Origin: Sphingomonas kaistensis
GTDB lineage: Bacteria > Pseudomonadota > Alphaproteobacteria > Sphingomonadales > Sphingomonadaceae
Direction: 5' to 3'
Length of the DNA: 64,000 nucleotides
Assembly: GCF_011927725.1 (NCBI RefSeq)
Contig: NZ_JAATJC010000001.1
Location: 2,363,001-2,427,000, forward strand
Every line of letters starts with the position of its first letter. The first letter of the stretch is position 1. This document shows positions 39,972-49,673 of the stretch, piece by piece. Below the pieces are notes generated by a model. That model was not told the origin of the DNA. It was given only the letters and a program-made list of their open reading frames with translations, and did no database searches. A program made the position numbers and the translations under genes.

Positions 39972-40789
39972 CACACGGCGTCCGGATAGGTGCGCGGCAG
40001 ATATTGCATGATCGCCAGCAGGTGGCCGAGATGCTCGCTGTGATGTCCACGCCGCCCGCCGAGGATGGCGCGCTGGTCCGCGGGGACAGGCAAAGTCGCC
40101 TCGGTCAGGACCGCGGCGATGGACTCCCGATAGGCGGCTTCGAAGCTGCGCGGATCGGCGGCGAGCCCGGCGGCAATGGCAGCCTCCAGCTCCTCGTCGA
40201 CCTCGAACAGTTCGGGGACGAAGCGCCAGCACCAGTCGAGCGCGTCGAGCGTGCGCGCGCGGCTTTCGTCGGTCCCGTCGCCGAGGCGAACGATCCACTC
40301 ACCCGCGATTTCGCGATGATAGGCGACTTCCTTGACCGCCTTGGCCGCGACGTCGCGTACGGCCTGATCGCGGCTGTCGGAGAGCGCCTGGTAGAGCATG
40401 TGCTGCCAGGTCGAGAACAACAGCTGCCGCATCATGGTGCGGGCGAAGTCGCCGTTGGGCTGCTCGACCAGCAGGCAGTTGCGGAAGTCGAGGACGTCGC
40501 GCTTGAACGCCAGCTCGTCGGCGTCGCCCGCCGCGCCGAGAAACAGGGTCGCCTGCCCGATCAAGTCGAGCGCGAGATTGGCGAGGCTGAGGTCAACTTC
40601 GACCGATGGCGCATGGCCGGTCCATTCGCCGAGCCGCTGGCCAAGGATCAGCGCATCGTCACCGAGGCGCAGCAGATAGCCCGCACGAACCGGATCGTGC
40701 GCATCGGACGGCGCGTCGAAGGCGCCGGCCGGACGGATGCGCTCGGCGACGGCCTCGTCTTCGGGGCGGATAGGCGGAAGGCTCGGCAT
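39968..40789 (-). CDS. paaC: Phenylacetyl-CoA epoxidase structural subunit
   Basis: 273 residues. YLLRLGDDALILGQRLGEWT, VDLSLANLALDLIGQATLFL, LLVEQPNGDFARTMMRQLLF, EVAYHREIAGEWIVRLGDGT and GRRGHHSEHLGHLLAIMQYL are typical PaaC helices. PaaC pairs with PaaA in the multicomponent monooxygenase. ATG overlaps the paaB stop (ATGA). The 24-residue N-terminal lead is slightly longer than in E. coli. Confidence 0.95.
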   Translation of the reverse strand: MPSLPPIRPEDEAVAERIRPAGAFDAPSDAHDPVRAGYLLRLGDDALILGQRLGEWTGHAPSVEVDLSLANLALDLIGQATLFLGAAGDADELAFKRDVLDFRNCLLVEQPNGDFARTMMRQLLFSTWQHMLYQALSDSRDQAVRDVAAKAVKEVAYHREIAGEWIVRLGDGTDESRARTLDALDWCWRFVPELFEVDEELEAAIAAGLAADPRSFEAAYRESIAAVLTEATLPVPADQRAILGGRRGHHSEHLGHLLAIMQYLPRTYPDAVW

Positions 40790-41070
40790 CAGATGTGCTT
40801 CACCTCGTCCGGGATGTCGTAGAAGGTCGGGTGGCGGTAGACCTTGTCGGCGGCCGGCTCGAACAGCTCGCCCGCTTGCGCCGGATCGCTGGCGACGATG
40901 TCGGAGGACTTCACCACCCACAGGCTGACGCCTTCCTGGCGGCGGGTGTAGGTGTCGCGGGCGTGGCGCAGCGCCATCTCCGCGTCAGGCGCGTGGACGC
41001 TCCCGAAGTGGCGATGCGCGAGCCCGCCCTTCGTGCGCACGAAAACTTCCCACAATGGCCAGTCCGACAT
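40789..41070 (-). CDS. paaB: Phenylacetyl-CoA epoxidase subunit B
   Basis: 93 residues, MSDWPLWEVFVRTKGGLAHR, with HFGSVHAPDAEMALRHARDT and YTRRQEGVSLWVVKSSDIVA, ending IPDEVKHI. Length and sequence match PaaB, the small subunit that bridges PaaAC dimers. A GGAGGAACTG ribosome binding site precedes the ATG, which rules out a frame opening further upstream. Confidence 0.96.
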   Translation of the reverse strand: MSDWPLWEVFVRTKGGLAHRHFGSVHAPDAEMALRHARDTYTRRQEGVSLWVVKSSDIVASDPAQAGELFEPAADKVYRHPTFYDIPDEVKHI

Positions 41071-41116
41071 CAGTTCCTCCGTCCCCGTCGGCCTGTCGCC
41101 GGGGCGGCGGCCGAAA

Positions 41117-42115
41117 TCAAGCCGCGGCCTTGCGCGCCTGCTTCTTCGCTTCGTGCGCCTGCGCTGCTTCGCGCACCCAGGCATTCTTCTCCCATGCGTC
41201 GCGGCGGGCGGTGATCCGCTCCCTGGCGACCGGGCCCTCGCCCTTCACCACCGAGTAGAATTCCTCCCAGTCGATCGTGCCGAAGTCGTAGCCGCCCTTT
41301 TCCTCGTTCCACTTGAGGTCGGGATCGGGAACGGTCAGCCCGATGAATTCGGCCTGCGGCACGGTGATATCGACGAACTTCTGACGCAGTTCGTCATTGG
41401 TCTCGCGCTTGATCCGCCAGCGCATCGACTGGGCGGTGTTGGGCGAATTGTCGTCGGGCGGCCCGAACATCATCAGGCTCGGCCACCACCAGCGGTTGAA
41501 AGCGTCCTGCATCATCCGCTTCTGCTCCGCGGTGCCGCGGGCGAGCTGCATGCTGATCTCATAGCCCTGGCGCTGGTGGAAGCTTTCTTCCTTGCACACG
41601 CGAACCATCGCGCGGGCGTAGGGGCCGTAGCTGGTCCGCTGCAGCGGGACCTGGTTCATGATCGCCGCGCCATCGACCAGCCAGCCGATCGCGCCGATGT
41701 CGGCCCAGGTCAGCGTCGGATAGTTGAAGATGGTGCTGTACTTGGCCTTGCCCGAGTGGAGCGCCTCGATCATCTCCTCGCGGCTCGTGCCCAGCGTCTC
41801 CGCCGCGCAATAGAGGTACAGGCCATGCCCCGCCTCGTCCTGCACCTTGGCGAGCAGGATCGCCTTGCGGCGCAGCGAGGGCGCGCGGGTGATCCAGTTG
41901 CCTTCGGGCAGCATGCCGACGATCTCGCTATGCGCATGCTGGCTGATCTGCCGGGTGAGCGTCCGGCGATAGGCTTCGGGCATCCAGTCCTTGGGCTCGA
42001 TGAACTCGTCCGCCGCGACGCGGGCTTCGAAGGCCTCGAGCAGTGCGGGATCCTCGGCGGGGCCGATCGGCTGGACCTTGGCGCTGCCGGACTTGGAGAG
42101 ATCGGTCGTGTACAT
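41117..42115 (-). CDS. paaA: Phenylacetyl-CoA epoxidase catalytic subunit
   Basis: 332 residues. A di-iron ferritin-like fold: [20 protein letters not shown] and [20 protein letters not shown] supply the E-x-x-H pairs, and [20 protein letters not shown] and [20 protein letters not shown] are PaaA signatures. It epoxidises the ring of phenylacetyl-CoA. First gene of the cluster, divergent from priA across 62 bases, which must hold its promoter. Start at [10 protein letters not shown] gives family length; no paaR-like regulator is near. Confidence 0.96.
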   Translation of the reverse strand: MYTTDLSKSGSAKVQPIGPAEDPALLEAFEARVAADEFIEPKDWMPEAYRRTLTRQISQHAHSEIVGMLPEGNWITRAPSLRRKAILLAKVQDEAGHGLYLYCAAETLGTSREEMIEALHSGKAKYSTIFNYPTLTWADIGAIGWLVDGAAIMNQVPLQRTSYGPYARAMVRVCKEESFHQRQGYEISMQLARGTAEQKRMMQDAFNRWWWPSLMMFGPPDDNSPNTAQSMRWRIKRETNDELRQKFVDITVPQAEFIGLTVPDPDLKWNEEKGGYDFGTIDWEEFYSVVKGEGPVARERITARRDAWEKNAWVREAAQAHEAKKQARKAAA

Positions 42116-42177
42116 GAGCCTTAGATAGCGATTGCAGGCCCTTGGTTCCACCCGGTCCTTTCGCCTAGAGCGCCCCG

Positions 42178-44346
42178 GTGCCCCTTCCCCGCGCCCGTGT
42201 CGTCACCCTGAACGCCGCCCTCGGCCCCCTCGACTATCGCGTGCCCGACGGCATGGCGGTCGAGCCGGGCAGCGTAGTCGTCGCGCCGCTGGGCCCGCGC
42301 CAGCTGGTCGGGGTGGCATGGGAAGCCGAGCGGCTGCCGAGCGAAGAAGTCGGCGACAACCGCCTGCGCCCGCTGGCCGGCCTGATCGATGTGCCGCCCA
42401 TCCCCGCCCCGCTGCGCCGCCTGTGCGAATGGACCGCCGACTATTACCTTTCGCCGCTGGCCTCGGTGCTGCGGATGGTGCTGCCGTCTTCCTCGGCGTT
42501 GGAAGGGTCGCGCCAGCTGACCGAATATCGCCTGACCGGCGTGCGGCCCGATCGCCTGACCCCGCAGCGCACCCAGGCGCTCGACCGGCTCGAAGGCCGG
42601 CAGGGCACGATCCGTGAGCTTGCGGCCCATGCCGAGGTCAGCGACGCGGTCTTACGCGGGCTCGTCAACAGCGGTGCGCTGGAGCGGATCCAGGTCGAGG
42701 CCGACCAGCCGCTGACCTGCCATGACCCTGATTTCGCGCCGCCCAAGCTCAGCGATGACCAGCAGACGGCCGCCGACAGCCTGGTCGCGGCGATCGGCGG
42801 CGGCTTCGATCCCGTTCTGCTCGACGGCATCACCGGGTCGGGAAAGACCGAAGTCTATTTCGAGGCCGTTGCAGAATCCGTCCGAAAGGGTCTGCAAGTC
42901 CTCGTGCTCCTGCCCGAGATCGCCCTTACCCAGCCGTTCCTCAAACGGTTCGCCGCGCGCTTCGGCTGCGAGCCGACCGCATGGCACAGCGATCTCCGCT
43001 CGTCCCAGCGGCGCCGCGCCTGGCGGGGAATTGCGAGCGGCGAAGCCAAGGTGGTAGTCGGCGCCCGCTCGGCCCTGTTCCTGCCTTACGCCAACCTCGG
43101 GCTGATCGTCGTCGACGAAGCCCACGAGGCGAGCTTCAAGCAGGAGGAGGGGGTCCAGTATCACGCTCGCGACGTTGCGGTGATGCGGGCGCGGTTCGAG
43201 GACATTCCGGTGATCCTCTCCTCCGCCACCCCCGCGCTCGAAACGCGGCACATGGTCGAAACCGGCCGCTACCGCGAATTGCAGCTTCGCGAGCGTCATG
43301 CCGGAGCGCAACTGCCAACTCTCACCGCGCTCGATCTCACTGCCGATCCGCCGCCGCGCGGGCGCTGGATCGCGCCGCAACTGGTGAGCGAGATCGAGGC
43401 CAATCTGGCAGCTGGCGAGCAGAGCCTGCTCTTCCTCAATCGCCGCGGCTTCGCGCCGCTGACCCTGTGCCGGACCTGCGGGCATCGCTTTCAGTGCCCC
43501 AATTGCACCGCATGGATGGTCGAGCACCGGCTGATGCGCCGCCTCGCCTGCCACCATTGCGGCCTGGTCATCCCGCCGCCCGAGGCTTGTCCCGAATGCG
43601 GCGACAAGGACAGCCTGGTCGCCTGCGGCCCGGGGGTCGAGCGGATCGCCGACGAGGTGCAGGCCCTCTTCCCCGACGCGCGCACCGCGATCGTCACGTC
43701 CGACACCATCTGGAGTCCGGCGCGCGCCGCCGAATTCGTCCGGCAGATGGAGGAAGGCGAGATCGACATCGTGGTCGGCACCCAGCTCGTCACGAAGGGC
43801 TATCACTTCCCCAACCTGACGCTGGTGGGCGTGATCGACGCCGATCTCGGCCTTGCCGGCGGCGACCTGCGCGCGGCGGAACGGACCTTCCAACAGATCA
43901 GCCAGGTCGCGGGCCGGGCCGGGCGCGGCGGCAAACCCGGGCGGGTGCTGGTCCAGACCCACCAGCCCGACGCCCCGGTCATCGCCGCCCTCGTCAGCGG
44001 CGACACCGAGCAGTTCGTGGCGGCCGAAACCGGATCGCGGCAGGAAGCCGGCATGCCCCCGTTCGGCCGCCTCGCCGCGATCGTGGTCAGCGCCGAGGAC
44101 AAGGCGGAAGCCGAGCAGACCGCCACCCGGATCGGACGCAAGGCCCCGCAGGTCGAGGGGATGGCGGTCTATGGTCCAGCCCCCGCCCCGCTGGCGATGC
44201 TTCGCGGCCGTCACCGTTTCCGCCTGCTGGTCCACGCCCGTCGCAGCCTCGACGTGCAGGATGTCATCCGCGACTGGCTCGGCAACGTCGAATGGACCGC
44301 AAAGGTCAGGGTTGCGGTTGACGTCGACCCGTATTCCTTTCTTTAA
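42178..44346 (+). CDS. priA: Primosomal protein N' (replication restart helicase)
   Basis: 722 residues, GTG start. N-terminal 3'-binding domain ([40 protein letters not shown]), helicase motifs [32 protein letters not shown] Walker [10 protein letters not shown], and a zinc-binding insert with [18 protein letters not shown] and [25 protein letters not shown] and [19 protein letters not shown] follow. It reloads the replisome at stalled forks. It is complete and of family length. Confidence 0.96.
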   Translation: MPLPRARVVTLNAALGPLDYRVPDGMAVEPGSVVVAPLGPRQLVGVAWEAERLPSEEVGDNRLRPLAGLIDVPPIPAPLRRLCEWTADYYLSPLASVLRMVLPSSSALEGSRQLTEYRLTGVRPDRLTPQRTQALDRLEGRQGTIRELAAHAEVSDAVLRGLVNSGALERIQVEADQPLTCHDPDFAPPKLSDDQQTAADSLVAAIGGGFDPVLLDGITGSGKTEVYFEAVAESVRKGLQVLVLLPEIALTQPFLKRFAARFGCEPTAWHSDLRSSQRRRAWRGIASGEAKVVVGARSALFLPYANLGLIVVDEAHEASFKQEEGVQYHARDVAVMRARFEDIPVILSSATPALETRHMVETGRYRELQLRERHAGAQLPTLTALDLTADPPPRGRWIAPQLVSEIEANLAAGEQSLLFLNRRGFAPLTLCRTCGHRFQCPNCTAWMVEHRLMRRLACHHCGLVIPPPEACPECGDKDSLVACGPGVERIADEVQALFPDARTAIVTSDTIWSPARAAEFVRQMEEGEIDIVVGTQLVTKGYHFPNLTLVGVIDADLGLAGGDLRAAERTFQQISQVAGRAGRGGKPGRVLVQTHQPDAPVIAALVSGDTEQFVAAETGSRQEAGMPPFGRLAAIVVSAEDKAEAEQTATRIGRKAPQVEGMAVYGPAPAPLAMLRGRHRFRLLVHARRSLDVQDVIRDWLGNVEWTAKVRVAVDVDPYSFL

Positions 44347-44379
44347 TGGGGTAAATCATTGAGAATCAGGGGGGTTCGA

Positions 44380-45897
44380 GTGCGTTTCCTTGTTACGGCC
44401 GCTGCCGCGTTAATGGCATGTGCGGCGCCTGCCTCGGCCGCCTGGCACCAGGCCAAGACCCGCCACTTCCTGATCTATTCGAAGCAGAGCCCGGCCGACC
44501 TCAAGGCTTATGCCGAGCGACTGGAGCGCTTCGACGCGGCCGTCCGCAAGGTCCGCGCCATGCCCGACCCCGAACTCACCGATGGCGCCCGGCTGACCGT
44601 ATACGTGCTCGACAATTCCCAGGCGGTCGAAGGAATGGCCGGGCAGCGCGGAGTTGCGGGGCTGTACCTTGGACGCGCATCAGGCTCGATCGCCTTTGTC
44701 AGTCCCGACATGAGCGGTCTTGAAAACCGCCGAATGAAGCAGCCCGACCTCGTCTTCTTCCACGAATATCTGCATCACCTGATGCTTTCCGACCAGAAAG
44801 GCGCGATCCCCGCCTGGATGGTCGAAGGCGGCGCCGAATTTTTCGGTACGGCGGTGGTGGAGCCCGACGGCGCGGTGTCGTTCGGCGCGCCGCCTTACGG
44901 TCGCGGCTGGCTGGTGCTGGGCGACCACGGCTTCAACGCCCGGCAGTTGCTGACGCAGGCCGAGGCGTTCGACGGCCTCGACCAGATCTCGCTCTATTCC
45001 AAGGGCTGGCTGCTCAGCCACTACCTGACCTTCACGCCAGGCGGCACCAGGCAGCTCGCGACCTATATGCGCGGCCTCAACAGCGGAAAGACGCCCCTGG
45101 CCGCGGCGGAGGAGGCCTTTGGAGATCTCCGCGCCCTCGACAGAAACCTCGACCGCTATGCCACCAGCCGCAAGTTCAATGCGCTTCGCATTGAGGCCGG
45201 GCCTGCTCCGGTCGTCGCCATCCGCGCCCTGGGTGCGGGCGAGGACGAGATCATGCCCTATCGCATCCGCTCCGATCGCGGAGTGGACGTGCAGGGCGCG
45301 CGCAGTATCGTGACCGCCGCCCGGCGGATCGGCGCACGCTATCCCGCGGACGCCTTTGTCCAGGGTGCGCTGGCCGAGGCCGAATATGACGTCCAGAACC
45401 ATCCGGGAGCAATCGCCGCCGCCGACCGGGCGTTGGCTGCCGACCCCCGGAACGTCCAGGCGATGGTCTACAAGGGCATGGCGTTTGCCGAACTGGCCCG
45501 CAAGGAGCCGGCCAAGGCCGACTGGGCCAACGTCCGCAGCTGGTTCATCAAGGCTAACCGGGCCGACGTCGAGAACGCCGAACCCCTCTACCTCTATTAC
45601 CAGAGCTTCGCCTGGGCCGGGCAGCGACCGACCGCCGCTGCGATAAAGGGCCTGCATTACGCCCATGCCCTCGCTCCCCAGGACGATGGCCTGCGGCTGG
45701 CGTCCGTCCGCCAATATCTTGCCGATAACGACAGCGCCGCGGCGACCCGCCTGTTCGGGACGCTTGTCTTCGACGCGCACGGCCGCCGGCAGGCAACCCT
45801 GACCAGCGCCTACGAACAGATGAAGGCGGGCAAGGCCAAGGAAGCGCTGGCGATCCTCGATCAAGAGGAAAAGAAGAACACGAAAGGGCGAGGCTGA
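44380..45897 (+). CDS. Secreted HExxH metallopeptidase-like protein with TPR, copy 1
   Basis: 505 residues. The GTG at 44380 has a CAGGGGGG site and gives a clean signal peptide MRFLVTAAAALMACAAPASA before AWHQAKTRHF. The zinc motif is FFHEYLHHLMLSDQKGAIPA (H-E-x-x-H) with a second glutamate in VEGGAEFFGT, a gluzincin-like arrangement. The C-terminal third has TPR-like repeats (GAIAAADRALAADPRNVQAM; IKANRADVENAEPLYLYYQS). A TTG at 44359 would lengthen the leader unnaturally. It is a tandem paralogue of the next gene, two bases away. Confidence 0.85.
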   Translation: MRFLVTAAAALMACAAPASAAWHQAKTRHFLIYSKQSPADLKAYAERLERFDAAVRKVRAMPDPELTDGARLTVYVLDNSQAVEGMAGQRGVAGLYLGRASGSIAFVSPDMSGLENRRMKQPDLVFFHEYLHHLMLSDQKGAIPAWMVEGGAEFFGTAVVEPDGAVSFGAPPYGRGWLVLGDHGFNARQLLTQAEAFDGLDQISLYSKGWLLSHYLTFTPGGTRQLATYMRGLNSGKTPLAAAEEAFGDLRALDRNLDRYATSRKFNALRIEAGPAPVVAIRALGAGEDEIMPYRIRSDRGVDVQGARSIVTAARRIGARYPADAFVQGALAEAEYDVQNHPGAIAAADRALAADPRNVQAMVYKGMAFAELARKEPAKADWANVRSWFIKANRADVENAEPLYLYYQSFAWAGQRPTAAAIKGLHYAHALAPQDDGLRLASVRQYLADNDSAAATRLFGTLVFDAHGRRQATLTSAYEQMKAGKAKEALAILDQEEKKNTKGRG

Positions 45898-45899
45898 TC

Positions 45900-47423
45900 A
45901 TGTTTCATCGCATAATGTTGGCTGCCACTCTGTCCGTTGCGGCGACCAGTCCGGCCTTCGCCGCCTGGCATGAGGCGCGAACCAAGCATTTCATCATCTA
46001 TTCCGAACAGCGCCCTGCCGAGCTCAAGACCTACGCCGAAAAGCTGGAGCGCTTCGATGCCGCCGTGCGCCAGGTTCGGGGTTATGCCGATCCGCCGCTG
46101 ACCGACGGCGCGCGTCTAACCATCTTCGACCTGCCCAACATCGTCGCCGTGCAGAAGCTGCTTCCCCGGCAGATGAATGCGGCCGGCTTCTACATCCCCC
46201 GCGCGTCGGGCGCGGTCGCCTTTGTCAGCAGCAGCGACAAGTCGCTCGGCGGCAGCCTTCGTGCCGATCACCTACTGCAGCACGAATATACGCATCACCT
46301 GATGCTGACCGATCCCGAAAGCCCGCTTGCTGCCTGGCTGGTCGAAGGCACCGCCGAATTCTTCGGGACCGCCGAGGTCGAAAAGAACGGCGGCGTGAAG
46401 ATCGGCTTTCCGCCCCAGGGTCGCGCCAACACCATCCTGCGCGATCTCGGCTTTAGTGCTGGGGACCTCCTGTCCGGTGCGCGTCCGAAAACCGACCTGG
46501 AGCGCAGTTCGGTCTACGCAAAGGGCTGGCTGCTCACCCACTATCTCGCCTTCAACCAGGCCCGCCGGGGACAACTCGGCCGCTACGTCAACGGTCTTGC
46601 CCGCGGCGAGCCGTTCGCCAAGGCGGCCGTTGCGGCGTTCGGCGACCTCAAGCAGCTCGACAAGGAGATCGACGTTTACGGGTCCAAGACCTTTGCTGCG
46701 CTGCGGGTCCAGCCCGGGCCTGCGCCGACGGTCGAGATCAGGCGACTTAGCGAGGGCGAGGCCGCGATCATGCCGATGCGCATCCGCACCGATCGCGGGC
46801 TCAGGCCGGTCGACCTCCCGGTGGTGACCGAGCAGACCCGCGCTATCGCGGCGCGTTACCCCGATGATCCTGCCGTCCTGGCAGTCCTTGCGGAAGTGGA
46901 GCTTTCGGCCCGGCGCTTCTGGCCGGCGGTTGCGGCGGCCGACCGTGCGCTGGCCAAGGATCCCAAGCATATCGGCGCGATGATCACCAAGGGCCGGGCC
47001 CTGCTGGGCGAGGCCCGCGGCAAGGGAAGCAAGGCCGACTGGACCGAGGTGCGGCGCTGGCTGATCCAGGCCAACCGCGCCGACACCGAAAACGCTGAGC
47101 CCCTGTTCCTTTACTATCAGACTTTCCAAGCCGCGGGGCAGAAGCCCACAGCGGATGCCATCAAGGGCTTGTACTATGCCCATGTGCTGGCCCCGCATGA
47201 CATGGGTCTGCGGTTCAATGTCGTCCGCCAGCGGCTGACCGATGGAGAGATCCCCGCTGCGCTGCGCAGCTTCGCCCCGATCGTCGCCAATCCGCACATC
47301 GACCTCGACAAGCGTCCGAAGCTGCTCGAAGCGTTGCAGAAGATGCAGGCGAACGACGCGGCCGGCGCTCTTGCCGCGATCGAAGTCGATTACCGGGCCC
47401 GGCAGGGCGACCCGGTCGACTAG
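45900..47423 (+). CDS. Secreted HExxH metallopeptidase-like protein with TPR, copy 2
   Basis: 507 residues. Signal peptide MFHRIMLAATLSVAATSPAF-A, then AWHEARTKHFIIYSEQRPAE. Zinc motif LLQHEYTHHLMLTDPESPLA and VEGTAEFFGTAEVEKNGG. TPR-like tail (FWPAVAAADRALAKDPKHIG; LIQANRADTENAEPLFLYYQ). Colinear with copy 1 over its whole length, so it arose by duplication. Periplasmic or outer, substrate unknown. It meets the CAP protein gene tail to tail, the stops overlapping. Confidence 0.85.
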   Translation: MFHRIMLAATLSVAATSPAFAAWHEARTKHFIIYSEQRPAELKTYAEKLERFDAAVRQVRGYADPPLTDGARLTIFDLPNIVAVQKLLPRQMNAAGFYIPRASGAVAFVSSSDKSLGGSLRADHLLQHEYTHHLMLTDPESPLAAWLVEGTAEFFGTAEVEKNGGVKIGFPPQGRANTILRDLGFSAGDLLSGARPKTDLERSSVYAKGWLLTHYLAFNQARRGQLGRYVNGLARGEPFAKAAVAAFGDLKQLDKEIDVYGSKTFAALRVQPGPAPTVEIRRLSEGEAAIMPMRIRTDRGLRPVDLPVVTEQTRAIAARYPDDPAVLAVLAEVELSARRFWPAVAAADRALAKDPKHIGAMITKGRALLGEARGKGSKADWTEVRRWLIQANRADTENAEPLFLYYQTFQAAGQKPTADAIKGLYYAHVLAPHDMGLRFNVVRQRLTDGEIPAALRSFAPIVANPHIDLDKRPKLLEALQKMQANDAAGALAAIEVDYRARQGDPVD

Positions 47424-47923
47424 GGCATCGCCCTCCCGTCGACGTTTCCGGACGGAGAGTAACGGCAGACGAGGTAGGTCCACCGGCCGCTCGAGCGAAC
47501 GGCGCAGCCTACCCGAGTGGTGCGGCTCGATACCATTTGCGTGTAGTGGCCGACGTCGATCCAATTGCCTGTCGTGCTCACCTCCGGGAACACTCCGGGG
47601 CGAAACCAGCGCCGTTCGCCGATCCATCCGCCGACCATTTCCTCGATCCGATAGGCACCGACGGTCCCCATCCACAGGTTCTCGCCCTGGCCCGGCCGCG
47701 TCGCCTTGGGACTATGCCCCCAGCGTCCGGTCCTGACCAGTTCGCTGGCATAGGCGTCGGCGGCGCCCGCCAGTCCGAAATCCCACGCGAGGGGCGCGAC
47801 GCGGAAGGCTGCGCGCTCGCGGTTATGAAGGGCAAGCGCCTGCGCCTCCCAGGACTGGGCGGCAGCCGGAGCACCGGCCGAGAGCAGGGCCAGCGAGAAC
47901 AGGATCGTGATTCGAATACGCAT
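47420..47923 (-). CDS. Secreted CAP (SCP/PR-1) domain protein
   Basis: 167 residues with signal peptide RITILFSLALLSAGAPAAAQ. CAP motifs: LALHNRERAAFRVAPLAWDF, TGRWGHSP (His), GQGENLWMG (Glu), WIDVGHYTQMVSSRTTRVGC and CRYSPSGNVDG. Bacterial CAP proteins are extracytoplasmic and of unclear function. It is convergent with the HExxH pair with overlapping 3' ends. Confidence 0.92.
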   Translation of the reverse strand: MRIRITILFSLALLSAGAPAAAQSWEAQALALHNRERAAFRVAPLAWDFGLAGAADAYASELVRTGRWGHSPKATRPGQGENLWMGTVGAYRIEEMVGGWIGERRWFRPGVFPEVSTTGNWIDVGHYTQMVSSRTTRVGCAVRSSGRWTYLVCRYSPSGNVDGRAMP

Positions 47924-48095
47924 CGAATTGATCCTTGCCGGACAACCTCTTAACCGGGAGTAGCGTTAGGGCCGTTAGCGCTGAAACGATGCGGGATGCT
48001 GACGAGCCGCGCGGTGATGGCCGCTGTTAACTCGCCGCCAAATTCGCCGATGGACCAAGGGCTGCATGCCAGTGGACGCCCCGACCGTCTAGGCC

Positions 48096-49673
48096 ATGGC
48101 CATGCTCCTCATTCCCATCCTCGGCGACCAGCTTACTCACGGCCTCGCTTCGCTCGCCGGCGTCGACAAGGCCGACGCCCGGCTGCTGCTGATGGAGGTG
48201 GCGGAGGAAACCACCTATGTTCGCCACCACAAGGCGAAGATCGTCCTGGTCCTGTCCGCCATGCGGCACTTCGCCGACGAATTGCGAGCGGACGGATGGC
48301 AGGTCGATTATGTCCGGCTCGACGATCCCGCCAATTCTGGCAGCTTCACCGGCGAAGTGGCCCGAGCGGTCGAACGCCACCGGCCTTCGTCCCTCCGCAT
48401 CGTCGAAGCCGGCGAATGGAGAGTCCAGAAGGCGATCGAGGGCTGGTCGGGGCAATTCGGCCTGCCGGTCGAGATCGTCGCCGACGACCGCTTCATCTGT
48501 CCCCTCCCCGACTTCTTTGCCTGGGCCGCCAGCCGCCGCGAACTGGTGATGGAAAGCTTCTACCGCCAGCAGCGCCACCGGACCGGGCTACTGATAGAGC
48601 CCGACGACACGCCCACCGGCGGCCAATGGAATTTCGACAAGGACAACCGCGCGCCGCCGCCCAAGGCCCGCCCACTGCGCGAACCGCAACGCTTTCCTCC
48701 GGACGACATTACGCGCGACGTGATCGCGCTGGTCGAGGGCAGTTTCCGCCATCACTTCGGCACCCTCGACGCCTTCGCGCTTCCCGTCACGGCGGCGGAT
48801 GCCCGGGCGTTGCTCGACGATTTCATCACCGAGCGCCTGCCACGCTTCGGCACCTACCAGGACGCGATGCTGGAAGGCGCCGACTTCCTCTACCATTCGC
48901 GGCTGTCGACCAGCCTCAATTGCGGGCTGCTGACCGCGCTGGAAGTGTGTCAGGCCGCAGAGGCCGCCTTTCGCCGCGGCGAGGTCCCCCTCAACGCCGC
49001 CGAAGGCTTCATCCGGCAGATGATCGGCTGGCGCGAATATATCCGCGGCATGTACTGGCTGGAGATGCCGGCGCTGGGCGAGGCCAATTTCTTCGGCAAC
49101 ACCCGTGACCTCCCCGACTTCTACTGGACCGGAGAGACGGACATGGCGTGCTGCGCCGACAGCGTCCGCAACACCCGCGACAACGCCTACGCCCATCATA
49201 TCCAGCGGCTGATGGTGCTCGGCAATTTCGCCATGCTGGCGGGGATCGACCCGGCCCAGGTCGCCGACTGGTATTTGGTGGTCTATGCCGACGCCTACGA
49301 ATGGGTCGAGCATCCCAACGTGCTGGGCATGAGCCAGTTCGCCGACGGTGGCCGGCTCGGAACCAAGCCCTATGCAGGGTCGGGCGCGTACATCAACCGG
49401 ATGAGCAACTACTGCAAAGGCTGCCGCTACGACGTCAAGAAACGCGTCGGCAAGGATGCCTGCCCGTTCAACGCGCTTTACTGGGACTTCCTCGATCGCA
49501 ACGAAGGAAAGCTGCGCGGCAATCGCCGCCTGTGGCAACCCTATGCGACCTGGAACCGCTTCGGCGAGGAAACCAAGGCCGAGGTCCGCGCGCAAGCGAA
49601 GCGGTTTCTTGACAGCCTTGAGGGAGCAGCGCCCGGATGGGCGCGGGCGGTGCCCGGCAGCCCTTACGAATAG
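48096..49673 (+). CDS. Iron-sulfur (6-4) photolyase / bacterial cryptochrome (PhrB, FeS-BCP)
   Basis: 525 residues. N-terminal antenna-type domain LIPILGDQLTHGLASLAGVD; the FAD domain has GQWNFDKDNRAPP, RFGTYQDAMLEGADFLYHSR and GFIRQMIGWREYIRGMYWLE. Four Cys for the 4Fe-4S cluster are in STSLNCGLLT and in SNYCKGCRYDVKKRVGKDAC, the hallmark of the FeS-BCP class. It repairs (6-4) photoproducts or signals light. ATG of MAML is at 48096; three residues later MLLI is an alternative. Confidence 0.92.
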   Translation: MAMLLIPILGDQLTHGLASLAGVDKADARLLLMEVAEETTYVRHHKAKIVLVLSAMRHFADELRADGWQVDYVRLDDPANSGSFTGEVARAVERHRPSSLRIVEAGEWRVQKAIEGWSGQFGLPVEIVADDRFICPLPDFFAWAASRRELVMESFYRQQRHRTGLLIEPDDTPTGGQWNFDKDNRAPPPKARPLREPQRFPPDDITRDVIALVEGSFRHHFGTLDAFALPVTAADARALLDDFITERLPRFGTYQDAMLEGADFLYHSRLSTSLNCGLLTALEVCQAAEAAFRRGEVPLNAAEGFIRQMIGWREYIRGMYWLEMPALGEANFFGNTRDLPDFYWTGETDMACCADSVRNTRDNAYAHHIQRLMVLGNFAMLAGIDPAQVADWYLVVYADAYEWVEHPNVLGMSQFADGGRLGTKPYAGSGAYINRMSNYCKGCRYDVKKRVGKDACPFNALYWDFLDRNEGKLRGNRRLWQPYATWNRFGEETKAEVRAQAKRFLDSLEGAAPGWARAVPGSPYE

